From the NCBI RefSeq assembly GCF_013385635.1, contig NZ_JACAPR010000013.1:234836-298835 (forward strand): a stretch of DNA of 64,000 nt, in the 5' to 3' direction. The DNA is from Pseudomonas gingeri (GTDB lineage: Bacteria > Pseudomonadota > Gammaproteobacteria > Pseudomonadales > Pseudomonadaceae). How positions within the stretch are numbered: position 1 is the first letter of the stretch; each line of letters begins with the position of its first letter. The notes under the pieces were generated by a model. The model was given only the letters and a program-made list of their open reading frames with translations. It searched no databases and was not told the origin of the DNA. The position numbers and the translations under genes were made by a program. Positions 26,449 through 35,599 of the stretch are shown piece by piece.

Positions 26449-28377
26449 ATGTTTTCTCGTAGTCTTCAATTGAAGTTCGTTTTTCCAGTTTCGGCTATTG
26501 TGACTCTTACCACGCTTCTTCTGGTCATCGTCATTTCGGCAAGGACCAGAAATAATATCGAACAGTCTGCGCACGATAAAATGCAGGAACAACTCTCCAG
26601 CATGCAGTATGTTCTCGACGTCACCGATACCCTCATGATGGAGCGGGTGAAGGGGGCGATGAAGTTGCTGATGGAGCGGGGTCAGTACCTTGGGCCGGCG
26701 CAGCAAGGCGAGAAAGTAACCGTTAGCGGCAGGAGGGTTCCCGACCTCCTGCTGGGGGGGCAGGCACAAGCGAACAACTTCGAACTGGTTGACCAGGTGG
26801 CGTCAAGTCAGGGGGGTGGAGCTACTCTATTCTCCAAGGTCGATAACGAGTTTGTGCGCATCAGTACCAATGTGCAGGTCGAGGGCAAGCGCGTCATTGG
26901 CACAATACTGGACCCCAATGGAATGCCGATCACCGCTATTCGAAAGGGCGAGTCGTTCTATGGGCAAGTAGATATCCTGGGAAATCCCTATCTGACAGGA
27001 TACGAGCCCATTCTGGACAACCAGAAACAGACTGTAGGCATTTGGTATGCGGGTTACAAAGTCGACATGCAAGCCTTGCAAACGTCCATCGCCGCGAGCC
27101 GCGTACTAAAAGGTGGCTTCGTCGCGTTACTGGACGACAAGGGTAATGTGCGCTTTCAATCGAAAAGCGTTCCCCCGGCTACCGCCAAAAGTGTTGCAGA
27201 TGGCAACTTGCATGGCTGGGTCGTAAAACGTAAAAGTTTCACTCCTTGGGGATTTACCATGATTGCGGCTTACCCCGAGGATGAGGTTCGCGCTGAAGTA
27301 AAGAATGAAATTATCCAGGTAGCGACTATTGGGCTGGCGCTGTCAGGTGTGTTGATGGGGCTTGTTTTCTGGTTGTCGCGTTCGCTGGTCGTCGCGCCTC
27401 TGGGCCATGCGGTATCGGTTGCACGTAAGATCGCTGCGGGTGATTTGTCATTACCGCCCTCTTCCACTTCACGTAACGATGAGATTGGTGATCTGGCCCG
27501 TTCACTGAACAATATGCAAACGTCATTGCGTCAGATGATCGGAAACATCGCGGGGAATGCCCAGCGTATTTCCACTCTATCGTCTTCGCTATCTACTTCC
27601 GCCGAGGATGTAGCCGCTCAATCGGAGCAACAGAGTAACGCCGCTGCTTCTGCTGCCGCGGCGATAGAAGAGCTGGCCACAAGCATTGGCCATGTCTCTG
27701 ACAAGGCCCGTGAATCCTTTACCTTGGCTCAAGACGCTGGCGACAAAGCCAGGCTGGGCGGTGTCGTGGTGGAGAAAGCTTCGGCGGAAATGCACGACAT
27801 CGCCGACAGCGTAAGCCAATCTTCCGAGCGAATAGTTTTACTTGGAGAGCATTCGGCCAGGATTTCGGCCATTGTCGGCGTCATCAAATCCATTGCCGAC
27901 CAGACGAATCTGCTTGCACTAAACGCTGCAATTGAGGCGGCACGCGCCGGCGAGCATGGGCGCGGCTTTGCAGTCGTCGCCGATGAGGTACGACAACTTT
28001 CCGAGCGCACAGCCATATCCACCGTGGAAATAACAACGATGATCGGCTCCATACAATCCGGGACGGAGCATGCGGTGGAGACGATGCGCCAAGGGCAGGA
28101 TCGTGCCAACGCTGGCGTTGAAATGGCCAGTGAAGCCGGACGTGCCGTGAGGCAGATAAGCGGTTGCTCCGAACAGGTCGTGGATGCAGTCAATAGCATT
28201 TCCGCGGCGCTTGATCAGCAAAACGCTGCCAATCAGGAGATCGCCCTCAATGTGGCCAACATGGCGACCATGTCTGGGAAAAACACTTTTGCTGTACAGC
28301 AAGTCGCGCAGGCATCCAGAGAGTTGCAAGAATCTTCCAACTCACTGCAGGCAACCGTCGACCTGTTCAAGTTGTGA
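26449..28377 (+). CDS. Methyl-accepting chemotaxis protein with Cache_3-Cache_2-type sensor
   Basis: The ATG at 26449 gives about 642 residues and has GAGTGGA upstream; a GTG at 26437 is also in frame. After a membrane helix (about 8-30) comes a large periplasmic region with Cache features (ATLFSKVDNEFVRISTNV, GTILDPNGMPITAIRKG, GNPYLTGYEPILDNQ, VGIWYAGYKVD). A second membrane helix (about 290-312), HAMP and a signalling domain with ADQTNLLALNAAIEAARAGE follow. Such receptors commonly sense organic acids. It stands alone between two long gaps. Confidence 0.93.
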   Translation: MFSRSLQLKFVFPVSAIVTLTTLLLVIVISARTRNNIEQSAHDKMQEQLSSMQYVLDVTDTLMMERVKGAMKLLMERGQYLGPAQQGEKVTVSGRRVPDLLLGGQAQANNFELVDQVASSQGGGATLFSKVDNEFVRISTNVQVEGKRVIGTILDPNGMPITAIRKGESFYGQVDILGNPYLTGYEPILDNQKQTVGIWYAGYKVDMQALQTSIAASRVLKGGFVALLDDKGNVRFQSKSVPPATAKSVADGNLHGWVVKRKSFTPWGFTMIAAYPEDEVRAEVKNEIIQVATIGLALSGVLMGLVFWLSRSLVVAPLGHAVSVARKIAAGDLSLPPSSTSRNDEIGDLARSLNNMQTSLRQMIGNIAGNAQRISTLSSSLSTSAEDVAAQSEQQSNAAASAAAAIEELATSIGHVSDKARESFTLAQDAGDKARLGGVVVEKASAEMHDIADSVSQSSERIVLLGEHSARISAIVGVIKSIADQTNLLALNAAIEAARAGEHGRGFAVVADEVRQLSERTAISTVEITTMIGSIQSGTEHAVETMRQGQDRANAGVEMASEAGRAVRQISGCSEQVVDAVNSISAALDQQNAANQEIALNVANMATMSGKNTFAVQQVAQASRELQESSNSLQATVDLFKL

Positions 28378-29024
28378 GCCGACCAAACTTGCGCTCTTGC
28401 CAGGGTCTTGATCGGTCCCGTTGTGTCATGGACGACCCACTCAACGGTTGGCTTCGTTGTCATTTCACCTTGCTGCGCATTTATTCAAAGGTCGATCCAG
28501 CCTTACAAGCGAAGGTCATTTCCGACATTCTTATTCGCCAACGGATCAGTCGTTCGATCGATGTCATGGCCTGACCGAGAACCTCATCACCTTCACGCGC
28601 CGTGATGCTGTCGGCCTGGAAAAGTGGCAGCCGTTCGTCGAGTGTCTGCACGCAGGCACAGGCTTGATCGTTAGTATCTTCGCCGAGTGAGTCGAAGGTG
28701 TCTTTCAGGCTTTCCTCAACCCTGTGTCTCGATACTCCATCCAAGGGCTCTGAATCAAATTTCGCGGCCTCTGTCCCCAGTGCAATGGACAGGGAAATTA
28801 TCGCACTCTGGTCATACACAAGACTGTCGGGGCTCGCGCGACCCCGTCGGCCTCCCCTTGTATCGCCTCCCCACAAAGGCAGCGGCAGGGTTCTCGGCGA
28901 CAGTGGAGGTATCAAGAAACTGTTGGGCTGGCCGAAAAATGATCAAGAAGATTCGTGAAAAACAAGACGGCCATATCTATTTCGCCCGGTAAAAGCAAAT
29001 CAGAGACGATTCAAATTGAGCGAA
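28378..29024. other. Long intergenic region, no assigned gene
   Basis: About 650 bases precede the histidine kinase. A minus-strand frame (28481-28915) is open for 144 codons but shows no family I recognise and starts within a proline-rich, repeat-like stretch. A short plus-strand frame ending at 28992 is likely chance. The kinase promoter must be here, but I see no copy of the shared dyad. Confidence 0.4.
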
Positions 29025-32000
29025 ATGCAGATGATACCATCTACCGAACCGGATACCGCAGACGCACAGGCGCGCCAATCTCAGCTGTTCGAGGCGACCT
29101 TTGACCTGGTGTCTTCCGCTCTGGTTCTGCTCAATGACCAGCGCGAGATACTGAAGGCTAATGGCGCTTTTTCCGAGCTGTTGGGCTACACCCTGCCGGA
29201 ATTGCTCGGTGCCCCCTTTTCCAGCCTGCTCCATTGCACCGGGCACGAGGCTCAGCAGGTGTTGTTTGGCCAATTCTCGCCGGTTCAGCCACTTCAATTG
29301 CATTATCGACGCAAGGATGGCAGTGGTCAGCATGGGCGCAGCAAGCTGACTGCCGTCGGTTCACTACTGCTCTGTGAAATCGTTCCGATTCAAGCCCCCC
29401 GGAACCTGGACGATGACAGCCAGGCCTTCATGCCCTCGGAGCCCATCCCCCCCACAGCACAAGCACTGCTGGGAAACGAGGAACGGTCCCACTTGGCCTT
29501 CGAGTCCGCCGCTACCGGAATGGCCCTGCTGGCGCTCGACGGTCGCTGGTTGCGCGTCAACTGCTCCCTCTGTGAGCTGCTCGGACGCAGTGAGGCCCAA
29601 TTGCAGCAAACCTCCAGCCAAGCCCTGACCCATCCGGACGATCTGCCCGGGACGCTCGCCTGCGGCCAACGCCTGCTGATGGGCGAGACGCCCGACATTC
29701 ACCTGGAAAAGCGCTATCGGCACCGAGACGGTCACTACATCAGGGTACAACTGACCTGCAGCGCGATACGCTCGAGCGACAACACGCCATTGTATTTCGT
29801 GATCCAAATCGTAGACCTCAGCCGCCTCCTTGAAGTCCAGAAGCGCCTCTCCCTGACGGAAGCCCGCTTGTTGACCAGCGAGCAACAGTTCCATGCCCTG
29901 GCGGAAAACACGCACAACCTTGTCATCCGCTACGACCTCAATTGCCGCCGTACTTACGTCAATCCGGCTTTCGAGCGGGAAACCGGCATCCCGGCGGCAC
30001 ACGCATTGCAACGTTATCTCGGAGAAGGCTGGTGCACCGATGTCCCGGTTGAAGAATACATAAAGCAACTGCGTCAGGTGATCGTTACCGGATTACCTCA
30101 AGAGATCATTCTGAAGTGGTCACGCCCGCAGAGAGGCGAGATCGTCATGCACACCTTGAAGTTAATTCCCGAGCTGGATGCAAGCGGGACGGTCGTCAGC
30201 GTTCTGGCCAAGGGGCATGACATAACCGCGCTCAAACGTCACGAGCGGCTGGAAGAAGCGCTGCTGCACATTTTTGAGCGGTTGGCGCAGGGCGCCCGGT
30301 TGCCGGAAGTTTTGACGCTGGTAACGAAATATATCGAGCAGGCACGCCCGGAGTTCCTGGCCAATATCATGCTGCTGGACGACGATGGCCTCTGCCTGCT
30401 TCCAGGTTCGACGTCCAGCCTGCCGTCCAGCTACACGCAAGGGCGTGGTCGCATCGAGATCGGCGAAGGCTTCGGTATATGTGCCACGGCCGCGTGGTGT
30501 GGCACCACGATCATCGCCGAGGATCTGGCCTCACATCCCTACTGCGACGCTTTTCGCGAACAGGCCCTCAAGGCCGGGTTGCGCGCCTGCTGGTCGGAGC
30601 CGATCAATGACTCCGCCGGCAAGGTCCTGGGGACCTTCTGCATCTATTTGCGTCACCCGGGGCGACCGACGAACGACGATCTCAGGCTGGTTCGTCAAGC
30701 CAGTCATATGGCCGCCATCGCCATTGAACGCAAACGTGCCGAGACATCACTTCTCGAGAGCGAGCAGCGCTACCGGGAAATCTCCGATAAGTCTCTGGAC
30801 GCCCTGTTTTTAATGGAAGTAACCGAGGACGGATTCTTTCGTACCATCGAGGTCAATCCGGCCTACGAACATTACCTGGGTATGGGGCGCGCCGAACTGA
30901 TCGGCAAGAACATCGAAGCAACGCTTCCACCCGACATAGCAGCCGTTGCCATTGCCAAGAGTCGACACTGCGTGGAAAGCGGCGCTCCGCTCGACGAGGA
31001 AATGGTACTCGACCTGCCCACCGGGCAACTGACCTATTTTCATTCAACGCTGATCCCGGTACGTGACGCTTACGGACGCGTCCACAGAATCGTAGGTATC
31101 GCCCGCGACATCACCGCGCGCAAAAATGCGGAGCAGGCTCTACACACCCGCGAGCAGGAGTTTCGTGCCTTGGTGGAGAACACTCCGGATGTGATCGCCC
31201 GCTTCGATCTGCAGTGCCGTTTTTTGTATGCCAACCCCGCGGCGCAAAACATGCTCAAACGCCCGCTGGCTTTTCTGCTCGGTAAAAACTCCAGCGAGGC
31301 ATCGCCCCGTTCGAGTGCCGCGAGACCCTTTCAAGACATGCTCGAACACATCATCCAGACCGGCAAAACCACCGAGGAGGAATTGACCCTGGACGTCCCG
31401 GTGGAACAAGACGGAGAAGCGGCTTGTTACCTGGTCCGCCTGGTGCCCGAACGCGATCAACATGGGGGCGTCGTCAGCATTCTCGCGGTCGGTCGCAACA
31501 TCAGTGCAATGCGTGTAGCCGAGCGACGCTTGAAGGAATCCCATGCACAACTGCGCCAGCTATCCAGTTACCGCGAAAACACACGGGAAGAGGAGCGCAA
31601 GCGCATAGCCCGGGAAATTCACGACGAACTAGGGCAGCAGCTCACCGTCCTGCGCATGGGAATTTCGCTGCTGCGCCTGCAATTCGGAAGCGACCATCCA
31701 CTGTTGGTAGAGCGAGTCCAGGCGCTAATGGTGCGGGTCGACGAAACCATTCAGGTAGTTCGTAACGTCGCCACCAGCCTGCGCCCCTCTGCGCTCGACA
31801 TGGGCCTGACGTCGGCCCTTGAATGGCTGGTTTCCGAGTTTTCGCAGAACACCGGCGTTCCTTGCCGATTGAGAGCGCCATCGGCTCGCCTGGAACTCGA
31901 CGACGAACGTGCTACCGCGATCTTCCGGGTGATCCAGGAGTGCCTGACCAATGTTGCCCGCCATGCCCAGGCCAGTCGGGTAGAGATTGACCTCAAGCGC

Positions 32001-32204
32001 GACGTCGAGCATGTCCTGATTGAAGTGCGTGACAACGGCAAGGGCTTCGACCCGGAGCAACTGCCCAAAGGCCGGCTCGGGATGCTCGGCATGCGCGAGC
32101 GAGGACACATGCTCGGCGGAACAGTCACTGTAAACAGCCCCCTCGGACAGGGTACTCATGTCCGGGTGAATATCCCCTTCCAGGCAAATCCGGAGACTCC
32201 ATGA
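29025..32204 (+). CDS. Soluble multi-PAS/GAF sensor histidine kinase (NarX-type transmitter)
   Basis: The start is uncertain (TTG 29016, ATG 29025 or 29031). The protein of about 1060 residues has no membrane segment. Domains in order are PAS repeats in the first 400 residues, GAF (about 410-570), two further PAS with PAC (about 580-830), HisKA_3 and HATPase. The phosphorylated histidine is about 869 in KRIAREIHDELGQQL. The ATP-lid region has RDNGKGFDP and GMLGMRERG. The stop overlaps the response regulator start as ATGA, so the two form a pair. It senses a cytoplasmic signal, perhaps redox or a metabolite. Confidence 0.92.
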   Translation: MQMIPSTEPDTADAQARQSQLFEATFDLVSSALVLLNDQREILKANGAFSELLGYTLPELLGAPFSSLLHCTGHEAQQVLFGQFSPVQPLQLHYRRKDGSGQHGRSKLTAVGSLLLCEIVPIQAPRNLDDDSQAFMPSEPIPPTAQALLGNEERSHLAFESAATGMALLALDGRWLRVNCSLCELLGRSEAQLQQTSSQALTHPDDLPGTLACGQRLLMGETPDIHLEKRYRHRDGHYIRVQLTCSAIRSSDNTPLYFVIQIVDLSRLLEVQKRLSLTEARLLTSEQQFHALAENTHNLVIRYDLNCRRTYVNPAFERETGIPAAHALQRYLGEGWCTDVPVEEYIKQLRQVIVTGLPQEIILKWSRPQRGEIVMHTLKLIPELDASGTVVSVLAKGHDITALKRHERLEEALLHIFERLAQGARLPEVLTLVTKYIEQARPEFLANIMLLDDDGLCLLPGSTSSLPSSYTQGRGRIEIGEGFGICATAAWCGTTIIAEDLASHPYCDAFREQALKAGLRACWSEPINDSAGKVLGTFCIYLRHPGRPTNDDLRLVRQASHMAAIAIERKRAETSLLESEQRYREISDKSLDALFLMEVTEDGFFRTIEVNPAYEHYLGMGRAELIGKNIEATLPPDIAAVAIAKSRHCVESGAPLDEEMVLDLPTGQLTYFHSTLIPVRDAYGRVHRIVGIARDITARKNAEQALHTREQEFRALVENTPDVIARFDLQCRFLYANPAAQNMLKRPLAFLLGKNSSEASPRSSAARPFQDMLEHIIQTGKTTEEELTLDVPVEQDGEAACYLVRLVPERDQHGGVVSILAVGRNISAMRVAERRLKESHAQLRQLSSYRENTREEERKRIAREIHDELGQQLTVLRMGISLLRLQFGSDHPLLVERVQALMVRVDETIQVVRNVATSLRPSALDMGLTSALEWLVSEFSQNTGVPCRLRAPSARLELDDERATAIFRVIQECLTNVARHAQASRVEIDLKRDVEHVLIEVRDNGKGFDPEQLPKGRLGMLGMRERGHMLGGTVTVNSPLGQGTHVRVNIPFQANPETP

Positions 32205-32833
32205 TCCAACTGATGATCGCTGATGATCACGCCATCATGCGCGAAGGCTTGAAACAGCTTTTTGCCTTGGCCGGCGATCTGCACGTAACAGGTGAAGCAG
32301 AAAACGGCGTCATGCTGTTTGAGCAGCTGCGCCAGGGTGATGCCGACCTGGTGTTGCTTGACATGAGCATGCCAGGCATCAGCGGCGAAGATCTGGTTGC
32401 GCGCATCCATACTCACTATCCGCAACTGCCGATCCTGGTGCTGAGCATGCACAATGAAGTGCAGATCGCCCAACGAGCGCTCAGGTCGGGTGCCTCCGGG
32501 TATCTGACCAAGGATCGCGACCCCGAGGCCCTCCTCACGGCCATCCGTCGAGTGGCTGGCGGCGGACGCTACATCGACGCCGGACTGGCCGAACAGATCG
32601 CCTTTGCGGCCAGCGGTCTGGGCCCGTATACCCAGCACGACATGCTCACTGACAGGGAACTGCAAGTCCTGCGCCTGCTCGCCCGCGGCCTCAGCGTCTC
32701 GCGCGCAGCAACAGAACTGTCCATCAGTCACAAGACTGTCAGCACCCACAAAGCCCGCATGATGGAAAAGATGGGCTTCACCAGCATGTCAGAGATTGTC
32801 CGCTATGCGGTGAGTCAGCGGCTTATCGAGTGA
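32201..32833 (+). CDS. NarL/LuxR-type DNA-binding response regulator (paralog 1)
   Basis: This 210-residue regulator has a receiver domain with phospho-acceptor D54 in LVLLDMSMPG and a conserved lysine in YLTKDRDPE. A C-terminal LuxR helix-turn-helix contains LTDRELQVLRLLARGLSVSR and KTVSTHKARMMEKMGF. It is translationally coupled to the upstream kinase. It is clearly paralogous to the regulator at 34942. NarL-type proteins bind short inverted repeats, so the shared dyad in this region is a candidate target. Confidence 0.94.
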   Translation: MIQLMIADDHAIMREGLKQLFALAGDLHVTGEAENGVMLFEQLRQGDADLVLLDMSMPGISGEDLVARIHTHYPQLPILVLSMHNEVQIAQRALRSGASGYLTKDRDPEALLTAIRRVAGGGRYIDAGLAEQIAFAASGLGPYTQHDMLTDRELQVLRLLARGLSVSRAATELSISHKTVSTHKARMMEKMGFTSMSEIVRYAVSQRLIE

Positions 32834-32961
32834 CAAACGTCTCCCTGCATTGCTCCATGCCGGGCGGAAGCAGGTGCTGCGCGCAGGCGCAGTCGAGATG
32901 CAAGGACGCACATCAAGCCCAAGACACTCTACAAAAGAAAAGCAAACCTCTCGCGATACGC

Positions 32962-33051
32962 AGTAGGGCGATACCTACCCTTCCCCCGCAACATACCCAC
33001 CAAAAAACCAGCACTGACCGATGTCCAGCCCCGTTACAAGGCCTGCATCAT
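32962..33051 (+). promoter_or_regulatory. Shared promoter module, copy C
   Basis: GTAGGGCGATACCTAC at 32963-32978 has 5-bp perfect arms. GATG follows at 33020 and a -10-like CATCAT at 33046-33051, with dyad-to-box spacing 84 bp. The upstream phrase CACTCTACAAA is shared with copy B. It lies ahead of the 22-codon ORF and the CheW-like gene. Confidence 0.65.
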
Positions 33052-33305
33052 TCGATGCCACCGGGATTGTGCTGCACTTTTTTCGACATAGAACTACCAG
33101 CTCCGGCACCCACCAGCAGCTCAGGTCGCCGGATAGAGAATCCGCGTTGAACGTAACGATCTCTCCCGCTAACAAACCACGATTGAAGCGAGTGTGGTAC
33201 CCAAATCTCTGCTGCATCTACCAGGCCCAAGGCAGCTCGCCCTACCCGCTAACACTCGCTGCCCGACTGTGCCGGCCGGCTTTGTGCGCGTTGAGGAGTA
33301 ATGCC

Positions 33306-33374
33306 ATGGACCGCTTGATCAAGGTGGAGAGCATCAGCAGCAATATGGGCCCCCTACAGACTTGGCTTCTTTAG
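33306..33374 (+). CDS. Candidate 22-residue peptide ORF
   Basis: An ATG at 33306 is preceded by GAGGAG at a good distance, which is stronger than most ribosome-binding sites nearby. It encodes 22 residues beginning MDRLIKVESISS, then stops at TAG 25 bases before the CheW-like gene. It lies in the long leader behind promoter copy C. It may be a leader peptide or a small protein; no family is recognised. Confidence 0.4.
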   Translation: MDRLIKVESISSNMGPLQTWLL

Positions 33375-33399
33375 TCACTGAACAGGAAAGTAACTCGGC

Positions 33400-34422
33400 A
33401 TGAATATCGTCATTGTCCTGGTATTGTTGCTTTGTCTCGGCGCAACAGCTGGCCAGGTTTCCTCAATAGATATGCACGACCTATCGTTCTCGCTGTGCCT
33501 GGCCGCCACCACAGGCACAGTGATGCTCGTCGCACTGGGCATTCGCTACCGAAACTCGCGCGTGGACATCAAAATAAGTGCTCCCATTGAGCCGCTTGTC
33601 GAAGCGGAGCCCGAGGAGATCGAGCAGTTCAAGCGAAATACAATCGCGCAGATCACCGCGATCTCTGCAGTGGTGCGCAATTGCGCGACGACCACAAAGT
33701 ACATCGACAAGCCGGTCGATACACACGAAAAAACCGGCTCTCCAGCAAACCTGCTGGCACCCGGCTCCGTCATCGAAACGCCGCGTAACGCCGTTCTGGA
33801 CAAGCACTTCGCTGAACTCCTTGCCAACATACACGAGATGGCCAAGCTCACCGCTCGCCTGAATGACAAAAGAAAGTCCCTTGACCATACGACCGCCGCC
33901 CCGGTGTTGGCCGCCGACAATACACTATCGGACAGGTGCTACCTCTCCTTCACTCTGCGCGACCAGCCGTTTGCGGTGAGCACGTTGAACGTCTGCGGCG
34001 TCGTCGAGGCCACTCAACTAATCACCAGGCCTGACGTGCTGACCAGGCACCGCAGGGCGATCAAGCTGCGCGGAACGCTGGTACCGGTAATCGACCTGGG
34101 GGCGTACCTCGGTGAGCAGCCCCTCAAGATCAGCCGGAGCACTAATATCATCATCCTGGAAGTGACCATCGACGATCGTATGCAGATGATCGGCGTGGTT
34201 GTCGATGCGGTCAGCAAAGTAGCAGAAATCCCCCCAAGGGAAATAGAACCGCGTGAGGCCTTTGTCAGCAAGATCCACAACGACTTCACCCTCGGCACGA
34301 TCACGGTCAACAACCACACGGTCACCTTGCTGGATATCGGGCGGGGACTGTTGGCGAGTGAGTTCGTCGTGTTGCGTTCGACAGCCCGATCGGAGGTACA
34401 GGAAAACTTGTCTCGTGGATAG
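33400..34422 (+). CDS. Membrane-tethered CheW-like protein
   Basis: This 340-residue protein begins with a hydrophobic stretch (residues 2-18) and a second one (about 28-48). A polar linker of about 130 residues follows, then a CheW domain (about 180-330): YLSFTLRDQPFAVSTLNVCGVV, then RGTLVPVIDLGAYLG and MIGVVVDAVSKVAEI. CheW normally is a small soluble coupling protein of about 160 residues linking receptors to CheA. Here it appears anchored in the inner membrane. No CheA lies in the window. Confidence 0.85.
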   Translation: MNIVIVLVLLLCLGATAGQVSSIDMHDLSFSLCLAATTGTVMLVALGIRYRNSRVDIKISAPIEPLVEAEPEEIEQFKRNTIAQITAISAVVRNCATTTKYIDKPVDTHEKTGSPANLLAPGSVIETPRNAVLDKHFAELLANIHEMAKLTARLNDKRKSLDHTTAAPVLAADNTLSDRCYLSFTLRDQPFAVSTLNVCGVVEATQLITRPDVLTRHRRAIKLRGTLVPVIDLGAYLGEQPLKISRSTNIIILEVTIDDRMQMIGVVVDAVSKVAEIPPREIEPREAFVSKIHNDFTLGTITVNNHTVTLLDIGRGLLASEFVVLRSTARSEVQENLSRG

Positions 34423-34660
34423 CGGCCGTCATTCAGGTCGCCCCTGGGTCGCCACGGACATTCCCCTACTCGAAAATCAGCCCCCGCTGATGGTCACAGA
34501 ACCTGCGTGCCTGCATCCTTAATCGCGTGTCAACTCCAAAGCGTGGACTCGCTTACGCAAACTCCGCAGAAAGTTCGACATATGTGTGTGTGTGCTGCTC
34601 CTGGGACAGGAGCCCGTGTCGCGCTGCCTATGACCCCCCTCATGGTTCGGCCGAACATGG

Positions 34661-34727
34661 ATCCCCGCGTCTTGCGGGGATGGCGACTCTTGGTTCTTCC
34701 CGATCTTTCGTGAAGAACCTTTTTTTT
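34661..34727 (+). terminator. Tandem hairpins ending in a rho-independent terminator
   Basis: A first hairpin ATCCCCGC / GCGGGGAT lies at 34661-34681. A second, GGTTCTTC (34692-34699) / GAAGAACC (34712-34719), is followed by eight T residues at 34720-34727. This is a textbook intrinsic terminator on the plus strand, about 270 bases after the CheW-like gene and before promoter copy D. Confidence 0.85.
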
Positions 34728-34772
34728 GGCCGCAACTTGTGCGGCATCGTGCCATCGACTCCGTCGCAGACC

Positions 34773-34859
34773 TGTACGTCGTTGCCTACCCATCAGCGAA
34801 AAACCCTACCGAAAAATCAGTAATGTCCGATGGCTCCAGTAATAGCCTAGTGACATCAT
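34773..34859 (+). promoter_or_regulatory. Shared promoter module, copy D (divergent)
   Basis: The right dyad arm CCTACC (34785-34790) is kept, but the left arm is degenerate. The downstream block with TCAGTAATGTCCGATGG ends at 34833, GATGG starts at 34829 and CATCAT lies at 34854-34859. Spacing matches copies A-C within a few bases. It precedes the second response regulator gene. Confidence 0.55.
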
Positions 34860-34941
34860 TTTTCCAACACCAAGCCTCTCTCTGGCTATCTGAACGTCCC
34901 TTATCGACCACCTGGTCCGCTCTGCGTAAGCCCCCATAACT

Positions 34942-35583
34942 ATGCCCAAAAAAATTCGTCTACTGATCGTCGATGACCACCCCATCATGCGAGAGGGGTT
35001 GAAACAACTGTTTGCCCTGGCCTGTGACTTGACGGTAGTCGCGGAGGCCGAGAACGGTGTCGTAGCGCTGCAGCACTTGCAGCAGGCCGATATCGACCTG
35101 TTGCTGCTCGATATGAACATGCCAGGACTCAGCGGTGAGGATCTGGTGTCACTCATCCACACCCAGCATCCCCAGCAGAAAACGCTGGTGCTCAGCATGC
35201 ACAACGACCCGCAGATCGCCATACGCGCGCTCAAGGCCGGGGCCACAGGCTACCTATGCAAGGTGTGCTCACTCGAGACAATGCTGAGTGCGATCCGTCG
35301 CGTGGCCTGCGGCGAGCGATTCATCGATCCGCAAATAGCCCAATCCATAGCCTTCGAGGCCAGTGGGCTGAAACAGCAGGTCCGTCATGCCTCCCTCACA
35401 GAGCGTGAGTCCCAGATTCTGCACCTGTTCGCCCTTGGCGCCAGCGTGACTCAGATAGCTGGAAAACTGGCCATCAGCAGCAAGACCGTCAGCACTCACA
35501 AAACGCGACTGATGGAGAAGATGGGTTTTTCCAGCAATGCCGAGATCATCCGCTACGCAGTGAGCCAAAGGATTATCCAGTGA
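34942..35583 (+). CDS. NarL/LuxR-type DNA-binding response regulator (paralog 2)
   Basis: This 213-residue regulator has receiver acceptor D57 in LLLLDMNMPG and a LuxR helix-turn-helix (LTERESQILHLFALGASVTQ, KTVSTHKTRLMEKMGFSS). It is very similar throughout to the regulator at 32201, including the VSTHK recognition helix, so both may bind the same site. It has no dedicated kinase next to it and may be served by the kinase at 29025. The diguanylate cyclase gene starts 17 bases downstream, so they are probably cotranscribed. Confidence 0.93.
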   Translation: MPKKIRLLIVDDHPIMREGLKQLFALACDLTVVAEAENGVVALQHLQQADIDLLLLDMNMPGLSGEDLVSLIHTQHPQQKTLVLSMHNDPQIAIRALKAGATGYLCKVCSLETMLSAIRRVACGERFIDPQIAQSIAFEASGLKQQVRHASLTERESQILHLFALGASVTQIAGKLAISSKTVSTHKTRLMEKMGFSSNAEIIRYAVSQRIIQ

Positions 35584-35599
35584 CGAAAGGAAATCAAAA

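Noticed and set aside
28481..28915. A 144-codon minus-strand ORF
   Set aside because: No family, weak start context and a repeat-like N-terminus. Left as unassigned intergenic sequence.
33306..33374. PqqA-like precursor peptide
   Set aside because: The size fits, but the conserved Glu-X3-Tyr of PqqA is absent and no pqq genes are present.
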